DNA from: Asticcacaulis sp. ZE23SCel15
Lineage (GTDB): Bacteria; Pseudomonadota; Alphaproteobacteria; Caulobacterales; Caulobacteraceae
Assembly (NCBI RefSeq): GCF_030505395.1
Contig: NZ_CP130044.1
Location: 1,225,001-1,289,000, forward strand
Length of the DNA: 64,000 bases
Direction of reading: 5' to 3'
Position 1 is the stretch's first letter; every line of letters begins with the position of its first letter. The translations under genes and the position numbers were made by a program. The notes under the pieces were generated by a model that worked only from the letters and a program-made list of their open reading frames with translations, was not told the origin of the DNA and searched no databases. Below are positions 18,074-25,575 of this stretch, one piece after another.

Positions 18074-18086
18074 AAAAATAAAAAGA

Positions 18087-18111
18087 AAAGCCCGCATGTG
18101 ATGCGGGCTTT
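18087..18111 (-). terminator. Terminator of the csbD gene
   Basis: The 11-bp stem AAAGCCCGCAT/ATGCGGGCTTT has a 3-nt loop. On the minus strand it is followed by a T-rich tract (TTCTTTTTATTTT), which fits termination of the CsbD gene that ends at 18151. Confidence 0.8.
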
Positions 18112-18150
18112 GAAGTTTTCTGAGGAAGTCACAAATCTAAAAAAACAGAT

Positions 18151-18318
18151 CTACTTCTCTGAGCCGACCTTGGTCACCTTGGGCAGCTTGCCGTCTTCGA
18201 GGCGGCCTTCGTTACGCAGGCGGCGGCCATCATTGGCCATTTTTTCGTTATCCAGAGCTTCGCCCAGTTCTTCTTCGGCAGCACCGGCGGTTTCCTTGAT
18301 CTTACCTTTGATAGACAT
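18151..18318 (-). CDS. CsbD family general-stress protein
   Basis: A 55-residue hydrophilic protein. The start MSIKGKIKETAGAAEEELGE and the later LRNEGRLEDGKLP are typical of the CsbD family (CsbD of B. subtilis, YjbJ of E. coli), small and highly charged stress-induced proteins of unknown biochemical role. AAAGGAGATATCATC immediately precedes the ATG, and a strong terminator follows. In alphaproteobacteria such genes usually belong to the general stress regulon. I could not see a convincing EcfG-type GGAAC/CGTT promoter upstream. Confidence 0.88.
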   Translation of the reverse strand: MSIKGKIKETAGAAEEELGEALDNEKMANDGRRLRNEGRLEDGKLPKVTKVGSEK

Positions 18319-18796
18319 GATGATATCTCCTTTAAGGAATGAAATCGCTTAGCGGCCACAGAGATGACCGCGTGACGTTCACTATAAGGAACCGCGTATA
18401 AATATGACGCACCCGCTATGGGCGGGGTTCGTAAAAATGAGATAACGGTATTTAGCGCATTCCGAGACGAAGTTCGCCGAAGTCAAAAGTGTAAACGGTT
18501 TTCGGACTCCAATGCGCGCGCTCATACTGAGCCTTACGGCTTTTTTACATGCCGGGCTCTAACGGCACATGGCATCCTTAACCGGGGCCGAATAATCTGG
18601 GATCATCACGTTCACGGGTTTCAGGAACGGGCGAAAGGCAGACCCTTAAGGGTTCACCCCGACCCCAGCCCCCCTTGCCCCGAACTCTTAAGCCATAAGG
18701 TTTCCCGACCTTACGGTTTGCTGTATAGCCGGTTCTTACGGCCCGTGAACGTGAAACCCTTTCTTTTCCCCTCAACATCTTCAGGAGGCACAACCC
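18319..18796. other. 478-bp gene-free region with inverted repeats
   Basis: No convincing gene lies here; an open frame from 18418 has no family features and overlaps the real gene downstream. It contains repeat R1 copy 1 (18455-18517), the 13-bp inverted repeat TCACGTTCACGGG (18606-18618) with CCCGTGAACGTGA (18742-18754), and between them the palindrome ACCCTTAAGGGT. The AGGAGG at 18783-18788 serves the next gene. Confidence 0.5.
18455..18517 (+). repeat. Dispersed hairpin repeat R1, copy 1 (with internal insertion)
   Basis: Outer arms GCGCATT and AATGCGC enclose the core AAAAGTGTAAACGGTTTTCGG. Compared with the 43-bp copies at 45774 and 50871 it carries about 20 extra bases after the left arm. 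Confidence 0.7.
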
Positions 18797-19102
18797 ATGT
18801 TGTCCGCAGCCACCAAAACCGCCGCCGGTGTGACCAAAGGTCTGGCCGAAAATGATGTAAAGACGTCGGCTCGTGAAGCCCTTCATAAGGTTGAGCGCGA
18901 AGCCAAAAGCGTTATGGACGACGTGTCCCACTATGCTTCGGATGCGGGCCAAAAGGTGCGCCATATCTACGATCAGGCGGTCGACGAAGTCAGCCATGTG
19001 TCGCACAATGTCGAATCTGAGATTAAGTCCAACCCTGTGCGTTCCAGCATGGTGGCTTTGGGCGTCGGCTTTATCCTGGGCGCGCTTCTGACCCGCCGCT
19101 AA
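18797..19102 (+). CDS. DUF883 family membrane-anchored protein (ElaB/YqjD-like)
   Basis: 101 residues: a charged amphipathic helix for most of the length (residues about 20-75), then NPVRSSMVALGVGFILGALLTRR, a single C-terminal transmembrane segment with GxxxG spacing. This is the layout of the ElaB/YqjD/YgaM family, which anchors to the inner membrane and, for YqjD, binds stationary-phase ribosomes. A strong AGGAGG precedes the ATG. It is followed by a small membrane-protein gene, as yqjD is by yqjE in E. coli. Confidence 0.85.
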   Translation: MLSAATKTAAGVTKGLAENDVKTSAREALHKVEREAKSVMDDVSHYASDAGQKVRHIYDQAVDEVSHVSHNVESEIKSNPVRSSMVALGVGFILGALLTRR

Positions 19103-19121
19103 TAGCCGAAACCTTTTTCGT

Positions 19122-19168
19122 AAAACCGGTGATGGCGCTTATGTTTAAGTGACATTGCCGGTTTTTTT
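19122..19168 (+). terminator. Terminator after the DUF883 gene
   Basis: AAAACCGG (19122-19129) pairs with CCGGTTTT (19158-19165), and the T-run continues to 19168. The long loop contains a small inner CTTA/TAAG pairing. Confidence 0.65.
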
Positions 19169-19195
19169 ATTTTCGGTTCTTTGGGGGACTAAAAC

Positions 19196-19663
19196 ATGGC
19201 CTGGAATCTGGCTGGACTATCGTTACTGGCGCCAGTGGTAGCGCCTCTGGCGGGGAAGCTGATTGATGTATTCGGCGTTAGCCGCCGCTTGAAAACGGCC
19301 TCTCCGTTTGTCGAAAAGCTGCTGGCGTCGCTGACCGGGTTGATCATGATCGGCATATTTCTGATGCTGATTGCAGGCGTTGCATTTTGTGGCCTGATTG
19401 CCGGACTTTATATCTGGATTGCGCCTAATAGCGGGCCGTTAGCGGCGACGCTTGTGGCCATATTCGTGGTCGTTACGGTAGTGGGTTTGGGCCTCTATAC
19501 CGCCCGCAGGCTGTGGCAGAATGTGCGGCAGAATATTGATATGATCGCCAATGACGGGCGTGATCGGCACGATGAGCGCGCCAGTTCTAAATCCGATGAT
19601 CATAAACCCGAAGGCGTCATCCATGCCTTTGCTGAGGGCTTTAAGGCCGGGCGTAAGCTGTAG
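19196..19663 (+). CDS. Small integral membrane protein (phage-holin-like/YqjE-like)
   Basis: 155 residues with two long hydrophobic segments near residues 46-70 and 77-100 separated by a short IAPNSGP turn, and a charged cytoplasmic tail (NDGRDRHDERASSKSDDHKP). The hairpin layout and the position after a DUF883 gene resemble YqjE-type holin-superfamily proteins. I cannot name it more precisely. The gene has its own leader after a terminator, so it may be transcribed separately. Confidence 0.7.
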   Translation: MAWNLAGLSLLAPVVAPLAGKLIDVFGVSRRLKTASPFVEKLLASLTGLIMIGIFLMLIAGVAFCGLIAGLYIWIAPNSGPLAATLVAIFVVVTVVGLGLYTARRLWQNVRQNIDMIANDGRDRHDERASSKSDDHKPEGVIHAFAEGFKAGRKL

Positions 19664-19836
19664 GCCGGACTGTCACCGCAGGGGCACAGCTTAAGATAAT
19701 CTTAACCATATTTATGGGTTCCTTATTTATCTCGTCAGCGCGCCTATTGTTACATTACGTTCCGAGTCTCTACTGTCTTAAGTTCGGGGTGCGGGTTTTG
19801 GCAATCAACCCATCGATCATAAGTATCGGAGCTAAT

Positions 19837-19965
19837 ATGAAGCGCTTGGCCATTATGCTATTTGTAGTCTCTCTGCCCGTTCTGGCAGCTTGCAACACAG
19901 TTCAGGGCGTCGGTAAGGACGTCGAATTTACCGGTGAAGTCATTCAGGATGCCGGCAAACAATAA
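19837..19965 (+). CDS. Entericidin A/B-like small lipoprotein
   Basis: A 42-residue precursor. Residues 1-18 form a lipoprotein signal peptide with lipobox LAAC (Cys19), and the mature part NTVQGVGKDVEFTGEVIQDAG matches the entericidin family (NTxxGxGxDV). Entericidin B is a stress-induced cell-envelope lipoprotein with a bacteriolytic effect; entericidin A counteracts it. No partner gene of the other type is visible here. The longer in-frame start at 19714 has no support, because the signal peptide begins at 19837. Confidence 0.85.
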   Translation: MKRLAIMLFVVSLPVLAACNTVQGVGKDVEFTGEVIQDAGKQ

Positions 19966-20022
19966 CTGAGATAATATGTGCGGGGGCAGACAACCTGCAC
20001 CCGCACAGACTGGTTTTACCCT

Positions 20023-21906
20023 ATGAAACTGCCGTGGGCGATCGCGCGAAAACACTACTACATTGCGGTTTTCTGCCTGATTTCCCTGGCGTTCGTCACG
20101 TTCAGCTTTGTGCTCTATAAGCAGTACAACAAGGTTCAGACCCACAACGATTTTTCGCTGTATCAATCTCAGGTCATTGACCAGAGCCGCCTTATTGTCA
20201 TTGATCTGGTCGATATGGAAACCAGTGTGCGCGGTTTTATGGTGACCGGCGATGAGGCCTTTCTCGATCCCTATTTCACGGCCTATGCGCGCCTGCAAAG
20301 CGGGATAGTCAACCTTCGCAACACCACCTATCCCGAAGTGGCCGCCCGTGAGGAGGTCAATAGCTGGCTTAAGGTCATTGATAATTATCAAAAGCTGCTG
20401 GCCGATCAGATTACCGACGTGCGCACCCGTGGCGCCGGATCGCCGTCAAGCGCGGCGCTCAACGCCCAAAAAGCGCAGATGGATGAACTGCGTCAGATGC
20501 TGGATCAGAGCATTGCCCGCCGGGGTGTGACCCTGCGGCTGCAATCCAAGGCCGCCCAGTCGCAGAAGAATAATTTCCTGACGGTGATCGTGCTCGGCAA
20601 TGTGCTGATGATCGGTATCCTGCTGGTCGGGACCGTGACCATCATCAATCTGGAGGTCGCCAATCAGCGTTTTGAAGACGCGCACAGGCGTTCAGAAGAA
20701 CGCTTCAAGACCGTGCTGAACGGCATCAACGACGGCGTCTTTGAATATAATTTTATCAATGATTCCATGTATATGTCGCCGGAATATAAGTCGATGCTCG
20801 GCTATGATGAGGCGGATATCAAGGACGATTTCAAAGCCACCATCGACCTGATCCACCCTGACGATAAGGATGCGGCCCTGGCCACGCTCAAGGCCTTCCG
20901 CGAAGGGCCGTCAGCGCTCTATACCAATGTCTTTCGTATGCACCATAGAGACGGCACCTGGCGCTGGATCATGTCGCGCGCGGTGGCGCAGCGCGGAGAC
21001 GATGGCCGGATGCGCTCTATGGTCGGCGCACACACCGATATTACCGACCAGAAAAACCGTGAGGAGGAACTGCGTCAGCTCCATGCCGACATGGAAACCT
21101 TCACCTACATCACCTCTCACGATTTGCGCTCGCCGCTGGTCAATCTCAAGGGCTTCTCGCGCGAACTGGACATGGCGATTGCCGAAGTGTCAGACACCCT
21201 GACGCCCTATCAGGACAGTATCAAACCCGAAGACTGGTCAAAGATCGATCTCAACCTTCACCGCGACATCCCCGAAGCTCTGACCTTTATCGGCAAGGGG
21301 GTTGAGCGCATGGATACCTTAACCACCGCCATTCTCGACCTGTCGCGGATCGGGCGCTATGTCCATCGCTATGAGATGGTCGATTCCCGCGCCATTATCG
21401 ATAAGTGCATAGGCGCACAAAGCTTTGAAATCCAGAACAAGGGTGCCGAGGTCATCGTCCATGATCTGCCGGAACTGGTGACCGACGCTCTGGCTCTGGA
21501 GCAGGTGTTTTCCAACCTGCTTGATAATGCCGTCAAATATCTCACGGTTGAGCGCAAGGGCCGAATTGAAATCGGCAGCCAGCAAACGGCCCGCGATTTT
21601 GTCTTTTACATCCGCGACAATGGCCGCGGGATCGATGCGGCGGACTCGGGTAAGATTTTCGAGATCTTCCGTCGCGCCCGCAATACGTCGGATGTGCGGG
21701 GCTTAGGGATCGGCATGAGCTTTGTCAAAACCACCCTGCGTAAGATGGATGGTGCCATCTGGTTTGAATCCGCCGTTGGGGTCGGCACGACCTTTTTTGT
21801 GCGTCTGCCGCGTCGCAACGGGGTCAATGATGTGCCCGATGAGGCAAATACCTTCCTGGCCTCTGCCGCTCAGGCCCTGCCGGTTCGAAAGGCGCAACAG
21901 GCATGA
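20023..21906 (+). CDS. Membrane sensor histidine kinase (CHASE3-PAS-HisKA-HATPase)
   Basis: About 627 residues. A transmembrane helix near 10-32, a CHASE3 sensor domain (DMETSVRGFMVTGDEAFLDPY) and a second helix near 183-208 are followed by a PAS domain ending in GAHTDITDQK. The phosphoacceptor His lies in TSHDLRSPLVNLKGF. The ATP-binding domain has NLLDNAVKY, DNGRGID and GLGIGMSFV. The phytochrome-like HisKA type and the adjoining stand-alone receiver are a frequent pair. ATG at 20023 gives the proper N-terminus; GTG at 19978 is possible. It overlaps the receiver gene by 4 bp (ATGA). Confidence 0.9.
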   Translation: MKLPWAIARKHYYIAVFCLISLAFVTFSFVLYKQYNKVQTHNDFSLYQSQVIDQSRLIVIDLVDMETSVRGFMVTGDEAFLDPYFTAYARLQSGIVNLRNTTYPEVAAREEVNSWLKVIDNYQKLLADQITDVRTRGAGSPSSAALNAQKAQMDELRQMLDQSIARRGVTLRLQSKAAQSQKNNFLTVIVLGNVLMIGILLVGTVTIINLEVANQRFEDAHRRSEERFKTVLNGINDGVFEYNFINDSMYMSPEYKSMLGYDEADIKDDFKATIDLIHPDDKDAALATLKAFREGPSALYTNVFRMHHRDGTWRWIMSRAVAQRGDDGRMRSMVGAHTDITDQKNREEELRQLHADMETFTYITSHDLRSPLVNLKGFSRELDMAIAEVSDTLTPYQDSIKPEDWSKIDLNLHRDIPEALTFIGKGVERMDTLTTAILDLSRIGRYVHRYEMVDSRAIIDKCIGAQSFEIQNKGAEVIVHDLPELVTDALALEQVFSNLLDNAVKYLTVERKGRIEIGSQQTARDFVFYIRDNGRGIDAADSGKIFEIFRRARNTSDVRGLGIGMSFVKTTLRKMDGAIWFESAVGVGTTFFVRLPRRNGVNDVPDEANTFLASAAQALPVRKAQQA

Positions 21907-22350
21907 TCAAGTTGTTCAACGAACCTTTCAAGCTGGTGATGATCGAAGACGATGAAGGCCATGCGCGCCTGATCATCAAGAAATCTTGAGCGCGCCGGGG
22001 TGGCCAATCAGATTGTCCATGTGCCCAACGGGGCGGCGGCGCTCGATTATTTCTTTAACGACAAGCGCCGTCCGGATCAGCACGATAAGACGGTGATCCT
22101 GCTTGATCTTAACTTACCGGAAATCGACGGGTTTGAGATTCTGCGCCGCCTCAAAGCCGATGAGCACACTAAAAATATTCCGGTCATCGTCTTAACCACG
22201 ACTGATAACCCTAAAGACATAGACGAATGTTACGCTCTGGGCTGCAATGTCTATATGACCAAGCCTGTGGGCTATGAAGCCTTTGCGGATGCGATCCGTA
22301 AGCTGGGCCTCATGCTCAATGTCGTTAAGGTTCCCCATAATCAGGGATGA
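21903..22350 (+). pseudogene. Single-domain response regulator, interrupted by a +1 frameshift
   Basis: From the ATG at 21903 the frame reads FKLVMIEDDEGHARLIIK and then stops at TGA 21987-21989. The continuation, LERAGVANQIVHVPNGAAAL onward, lies in the +1 frame to 22350 and contains the phosphorylated Asp (VILLDLNLPEIDG), TTTDNP and the TKP Lys. Removing one A from AAA at 21981-21983 restores one uninterrupted receiver of about 148 residues matching the Rcp1-like family that pairs with this kinase type. Either the strain has lost the gene, or the base is a sequencing error. Internal initiation at GTG 22000 would lack the acidic pocket. Confidence 0.85.
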
Positions 22351-22354
22351 AAGA

Positions 22355-23998
22355 ATGAAACCAGTGTCTGCGACGATATCGGCTGATGGCCGCCGCCCGA
22401 ACCGATCGGCGGTGCCGGCGACGCTTGAGCATGTTTTGTATGTTGAAGATGATGCCGCTCTGGCGCGTCTGCTGCAAAAACGCATGGCCCGCAATGGCCT
22501 GATCGTGGAGACGGTCGAAACCGCCGAAGAGGCTTTGGCGCTGATTCAAAAGACCGATTACGACCTGCTGCTGATCGATTACAATCTGCCGGGCATGAGT
22601 GGGCTTGAGCTGCTGTCGCACATCACTGACCTTGACCCGGTGCCCCCCGCCGTCATCCTGACGGCCGGGGGGGATGAACGCATCGCCTTGCAGGCGCTGG
22701 AAAACGGCGCGGCTGACTATGCGGTTAAGGATGTCAACCAGACCTATCTCGATCTTCTGCCCGCGATCATGCTGGCAGCCTACACCAAGGAACGCCTGCT
22801 GCGTGAAAACGCCCGCCAGCAGGAGGAGCTAAAGGCCGCCAAGGAAAAGGCCGAAGCCGCGTCTGAGGCCAAGAGCCGCTTTCTGGCAACCATGAGCCAT
22901 GAAATCCGTACACCGATGAACGTGGTCAATGGTCTGGCGACCTTGCTGGCTAAGTCGCCGCTCAACGGTGATCAGCAAAAAATGGTCGATACCCTGCGCA
23001 CCAATGCCGATCTGCTGCTGAAACTGATCAATGATCTTCTGGATATCAGCCGGATCGAAGATGGCCGCATTGACCTTGAAACCATCGCCTTTGTGCCCGG
23101 TGAGATCCTCAACGATATCCGGGTGATGTTTGAATTTGACATCGCGCGTAAGGGCTTAAAGCTGGTTATGACCGATCGCACGGAGGGTGCTGGCTTGCTG
23201 GGCGACCGCACCCGCCTGCAGCAGATCATTATGAACCTGGTGTCCAATGCCCTGAAATTTACCGATCAGGGCGAAATCGAAGTCATTACCGATCTGCGCA
23301 GTGTCTACGGCGATCTGGCCGAACTGAGCATCAGCGTGCGCGACACCGGCATCGGCATCGAAGCCTCCAAGCTGCCGCTGATTTTTGATACCTTCACCCA
23401 GGCTGATGAAACCATTACCCGGCGCTTTGGCGGATCGGGCCTTGGTCTGTCGATTGCCAAGTCGCTGATTGAGCTTATGGGCGGCACCATCACGGTCGAT
23501 AGTCAGGAAGGCCGCGGGTCGGTGTTTCATGTTAAGCTCAAGCTGAAACGCGCCGCACCCGCAGCGCCTGCGCGTCCGGTCGCCCCGGTGCCAGTGGCCC
23601 GCAGCGTCAATGCCGATACCCTGCCGACCGTGCTGATCGTTGAGGACTATGCGCCCAACATCATGGTAGCGACCCTGATGCTGGAGGACATGGGCTTTAA
23701 GGCCGTGGCCGTTGAATCCGGCCTTGAGGCGCTGGATATGATTATGGCGGCCGATAAGCCCTATTACACGATCCTGATGGACGTGCAGATGCACGGTCTT
23801 GACGGGCTGGAGACGACGCGCCGGATACGGGAGATGGAAACTGAGCGCGGTTTACCGTCGCAGCGCATCATTGGCGTGACCGCCCATGCCTTGGCCGGGG
23901 ACCGTGAACGCTGTCTGGAGGCCGGGATGGACGACTATATTTCAAAGCCCATTCTGCCGGATATATTGTCAAATAAGCTGGGCGTGGTCAGGGCCTGA
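22355..23998 (+). CDS. Hybrid histidine kinase (REC-HisKA-HATPase-REC)
   Basis: 547 residues and no transmembrane segment. The order is: receiver 1 (VLYVEDDAAL, Asp in LLLIDYNLPGMSG); a coiled-coil rich in Glu, Lys and Ala; HisKA with MSHEIRTPMN; HATPase (NLVSNALKFTD, DTGIGIE, FGGSGLGLSIAKSL); receiver 2 (VLIVEDYAPN, Asp in ILMDVQMHGLDG, and the SKP Lys). It would autophosphorylate and pass phosphate to its own receivers. It lies 4 bp after the receiver gene. Together with the CHASE3 kinase it looks like one signalling module. Confidence 0.9.
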   Translation: MKPVSATISADGRRPNRSAVPATLEHVLYVEDDAALARLLQKRMARNGLIVETVETAEEALALIQKTDYDLLLIDYNLPGMSGLELLSHITDLDPVPPAVILTAGGDERIALQALENGAADYAVKDVNQTYLDLLPAIMLAAYTKERLLRENARQQEELKAAKEKAEAASEAKSRFLATMSHEIRTPMNVVNGLATLLAKSPLNGDQQKMVDTLRTNADLLLKLINDLLDISRIEDGRIDLETIAFVPGEILNDIRVMFEFDIARKGLKLVMTDRTEGAGLLGDRTRLQQIIMNLVSNALKFTDQGEIEVITDLRSVYGDLAELSISVRDTGIGIEASKLPLIFDTFTQADETITRRFGGSGLGLSIAKSLIELMGGTITVDSQEGRGSVFHVKLKLKRAAPAAPARPVAPVPVARSVNADTLPTVLIVEDYAPNIMVATLMLEDMGFKAVAVESGLEALDMIMAADKPYYTILMDVQMHGLDGLETTRRIREMETERGLPSQRIIGVTAHALAGDRERCLEAGMDDYISKPILPDILSNKLGVVRA

Positions 23999-24015
23999 TC
24001 ACGGCGTAACTCAGG

Positions 24016-24033
24016 GTTGCAATAGTTTGCAAC
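24016..24033. repeat. Perfect inverted repeat GTTGCAA-N4-TTGCAAC
   Basis: A 7-bp perfect inverted repeat in the 215-bp gap between two convergent genes. It may be part of a weak terminator. No T-tract follows. Confidence 0.4.
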
Positions 24034-24213
24034 ATAAGTTTCACTATGTGGCACTTATTTGCCTCGGATTATAGGTGACAAACGGGTTCCAAGGTGTTGC
24101 TATTAACCATCCGGGGCGGGATGATATTAGGCTAAACCACCTTTTCAGCCATATCTTTTTCAGTCTTATCCCCTTTTATGCAGGCTATCTCCCCCGTCCT
24201 GTCCCGGATACCC

Positions 24214-25437
24214 TCATGCGACCTGACGCGCGATCTGGCGTTTACCCAGCCATAAGATGATCAGTCCGGTATAGACCGCCACGACGATGATCCCCAGCAA
24301 GGGATAGACATGCTCGCCCCCCAATATGCTGACGAACGAGGACGCAATCGTGGCCAGAGCGATCTGCAAAAACCCGATCAGGGCTGAAGCGCTGCCGATA
24401 TGGCTGGTGAACGGTGCCAGCGCCAGGGCATTGGCATTGGGGTTGGTCATCCCAAGGCACGACAGCATGGCAAAGAAAAAGAAAATCGTCGGCCACAATC
24501 CGAACCAGCCCAGATAGCTGCCGATCAGGAACACGGTGCTAATGACCGCAAGGGCAATCATGGCGCATTTAAATATCTGCTCGCTGCTGTAATAGCGGGT
24601 CAGCCAGACATTGACCTGATTGGAGCCGATGATCCCAACGGCGATAAAGGCAAAGATAGCCCCATACACATCCGGCGTGACCTTGAAGATATCGAGAAAG
24701 ATAATCGGGGACGCGGTCACATAGATAAACAGGGTGGTGAAGGCAAAGGCTGACGAAAACACATAGGTGTAGAATTGCGGCACCTTTATCACCGCTGCAA
24801 AATTGGCAATGACGGGCGCAGGCTTAAGTGAGACGGTCGGATCGCCTTTATAGACGCTGGGCAGGAAAAAGTGGGTCAGCACCATGATCAGGGCCACGAT
24901 CACCGCCAGAAAGATAAAGATGGCGTGCCAGCCCAGATAGGTCGTTACAAATCCGCCTGCGGTCGGAGCCAGCAGCGGCGAGACGCTTAAAATCAGCACC
25001 AGCAGCGAGAAGATTTTGGCGGAATCTTTGGGTGGGAAAAAGTCACGCACCATGGCCATGGTCGCCACCTGCGCCACACAGCCGCCAAGCGCCAGAATGA
25101 AGCGCAAACCGATCAGGGTTTCGACATTCTGCGACAACAGACAGCCCAGTGAACAGACGACATAGAGCGCCAACCCCGCATAGAGCGGCTTTTTGCGCCC
25201 AAACCTATCTAACAGCGGCCCATAGATGATCTGACCGATCGCCATGCCCGCAAAATAGCTCGACAGCGACAACGACACTTGCCCGGTAGTGGTGCCCAGA
25301 TCATCGGCGATCTGCTGAAATGCCGGCAGATACATGTCGATGGTGAACGGGCTGATGGTCGTCAGAATCCCCAGGATCAGGATCGTCAGAACCTTGTTTT
25401 TCAACACAGGGGTCGCGGGAGCTAGGGGGGCGGTCAT
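24214..25437 (-). CDS. Bcr/CflA family multidrug efflux MFS transporter
   Basis: 407 residues and 12 hydrophobic segments. Family motifs include TISPFTIDMYLPAFQQIADDL at the N-terminus, QIIYGPLLDRFGRKKPLYAGL (MFS motif A) and RFILALGGCVAQVA. Bcr/CflA transporters export drugs such as bicyclomycin, chloramphenicol-like compounds or sulfonamides by proton antiport. It has its own transcription unit, since a terminator for the upstream emr genes lies between them. Confidence 0.9.
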   Translation of the reverse strand: MTAPLAPATPVLKNKVLTILILGILTTISPFTIDMYLPAFQQIADDLGTTTGQVSLSLSSYFAGMAIGQIIYGPLLDRFGRKKPLYAGLALYVVCSLGCLLSQNVETLIGLRFILALGGCVAQVATMAMVRDFFPPKDSAKIFSLLVLILSVSPLLAPTAGGFVTTYLGWHAIFIFLAVIVALIMVLTHFFLPSVYKGDPTVSLKPAPVIANFAAVIKVPQFYTYVFSSAFAFTTLFIYVTASPIIFLDIFKVTPDVYGAIFAFIAVGIIGSNQVNVWLTRYYSSEQIFKCAMIALAVISTVFLIGSYLGWFGLWPTIFFFFAMLSCLGMTNPNANALALAPFTSHIGSASALIGFLQIALATIASSFVSILGGEHVYPLLGIIVVAVYTGLIILWLGKRQIARQVA

Positions 25438-25511
25438 GTGGGGTCAATTCAAATGTGCGTCTGCGAAATATGGCTCCCTGTTTACGGGTAATTTCACAAA
25501 AAACCAGTTCT

Positions 25512-25548
25512 AAAATGGAAAAGCCCTCCCGAAGAACGGGAGGGCTTT
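25512..25548 (-). terminator. Terminator of the emr-type efflux operon
   Basis: AAAGCCCTCCCG (25520-25531) and CGGGAGGGCTTT (25537-25548) form a 12-bp stem with a 5-nt loop. On the minus strand it is followed by TTTCCATTTTA. It ends the unit containing emrB. Confidence 0.85.
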
Positions 25549-25575
25549 AGTCAAACGACTGATTAACTTAGCGGA

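Noticed and set aside
18418-18855. A 145-codon open frame in the region upstream of the DUF883 gene
   Set aside because: Composition is not gene-like, it covers repeat R1 and overlaps the start of the real gene.
21970-22000. Programmed +1 frameshift in the response regulator
   Set aside because: No slippery sequence or downstream structure of known type is visible, so a simple insertion or sequencing error is more likely.
24016-24033. Operator for a TTGCAA-binding regulator
   Set aside because: It lies between convergent genes far from any start codon, so a promoter role is unlikely.
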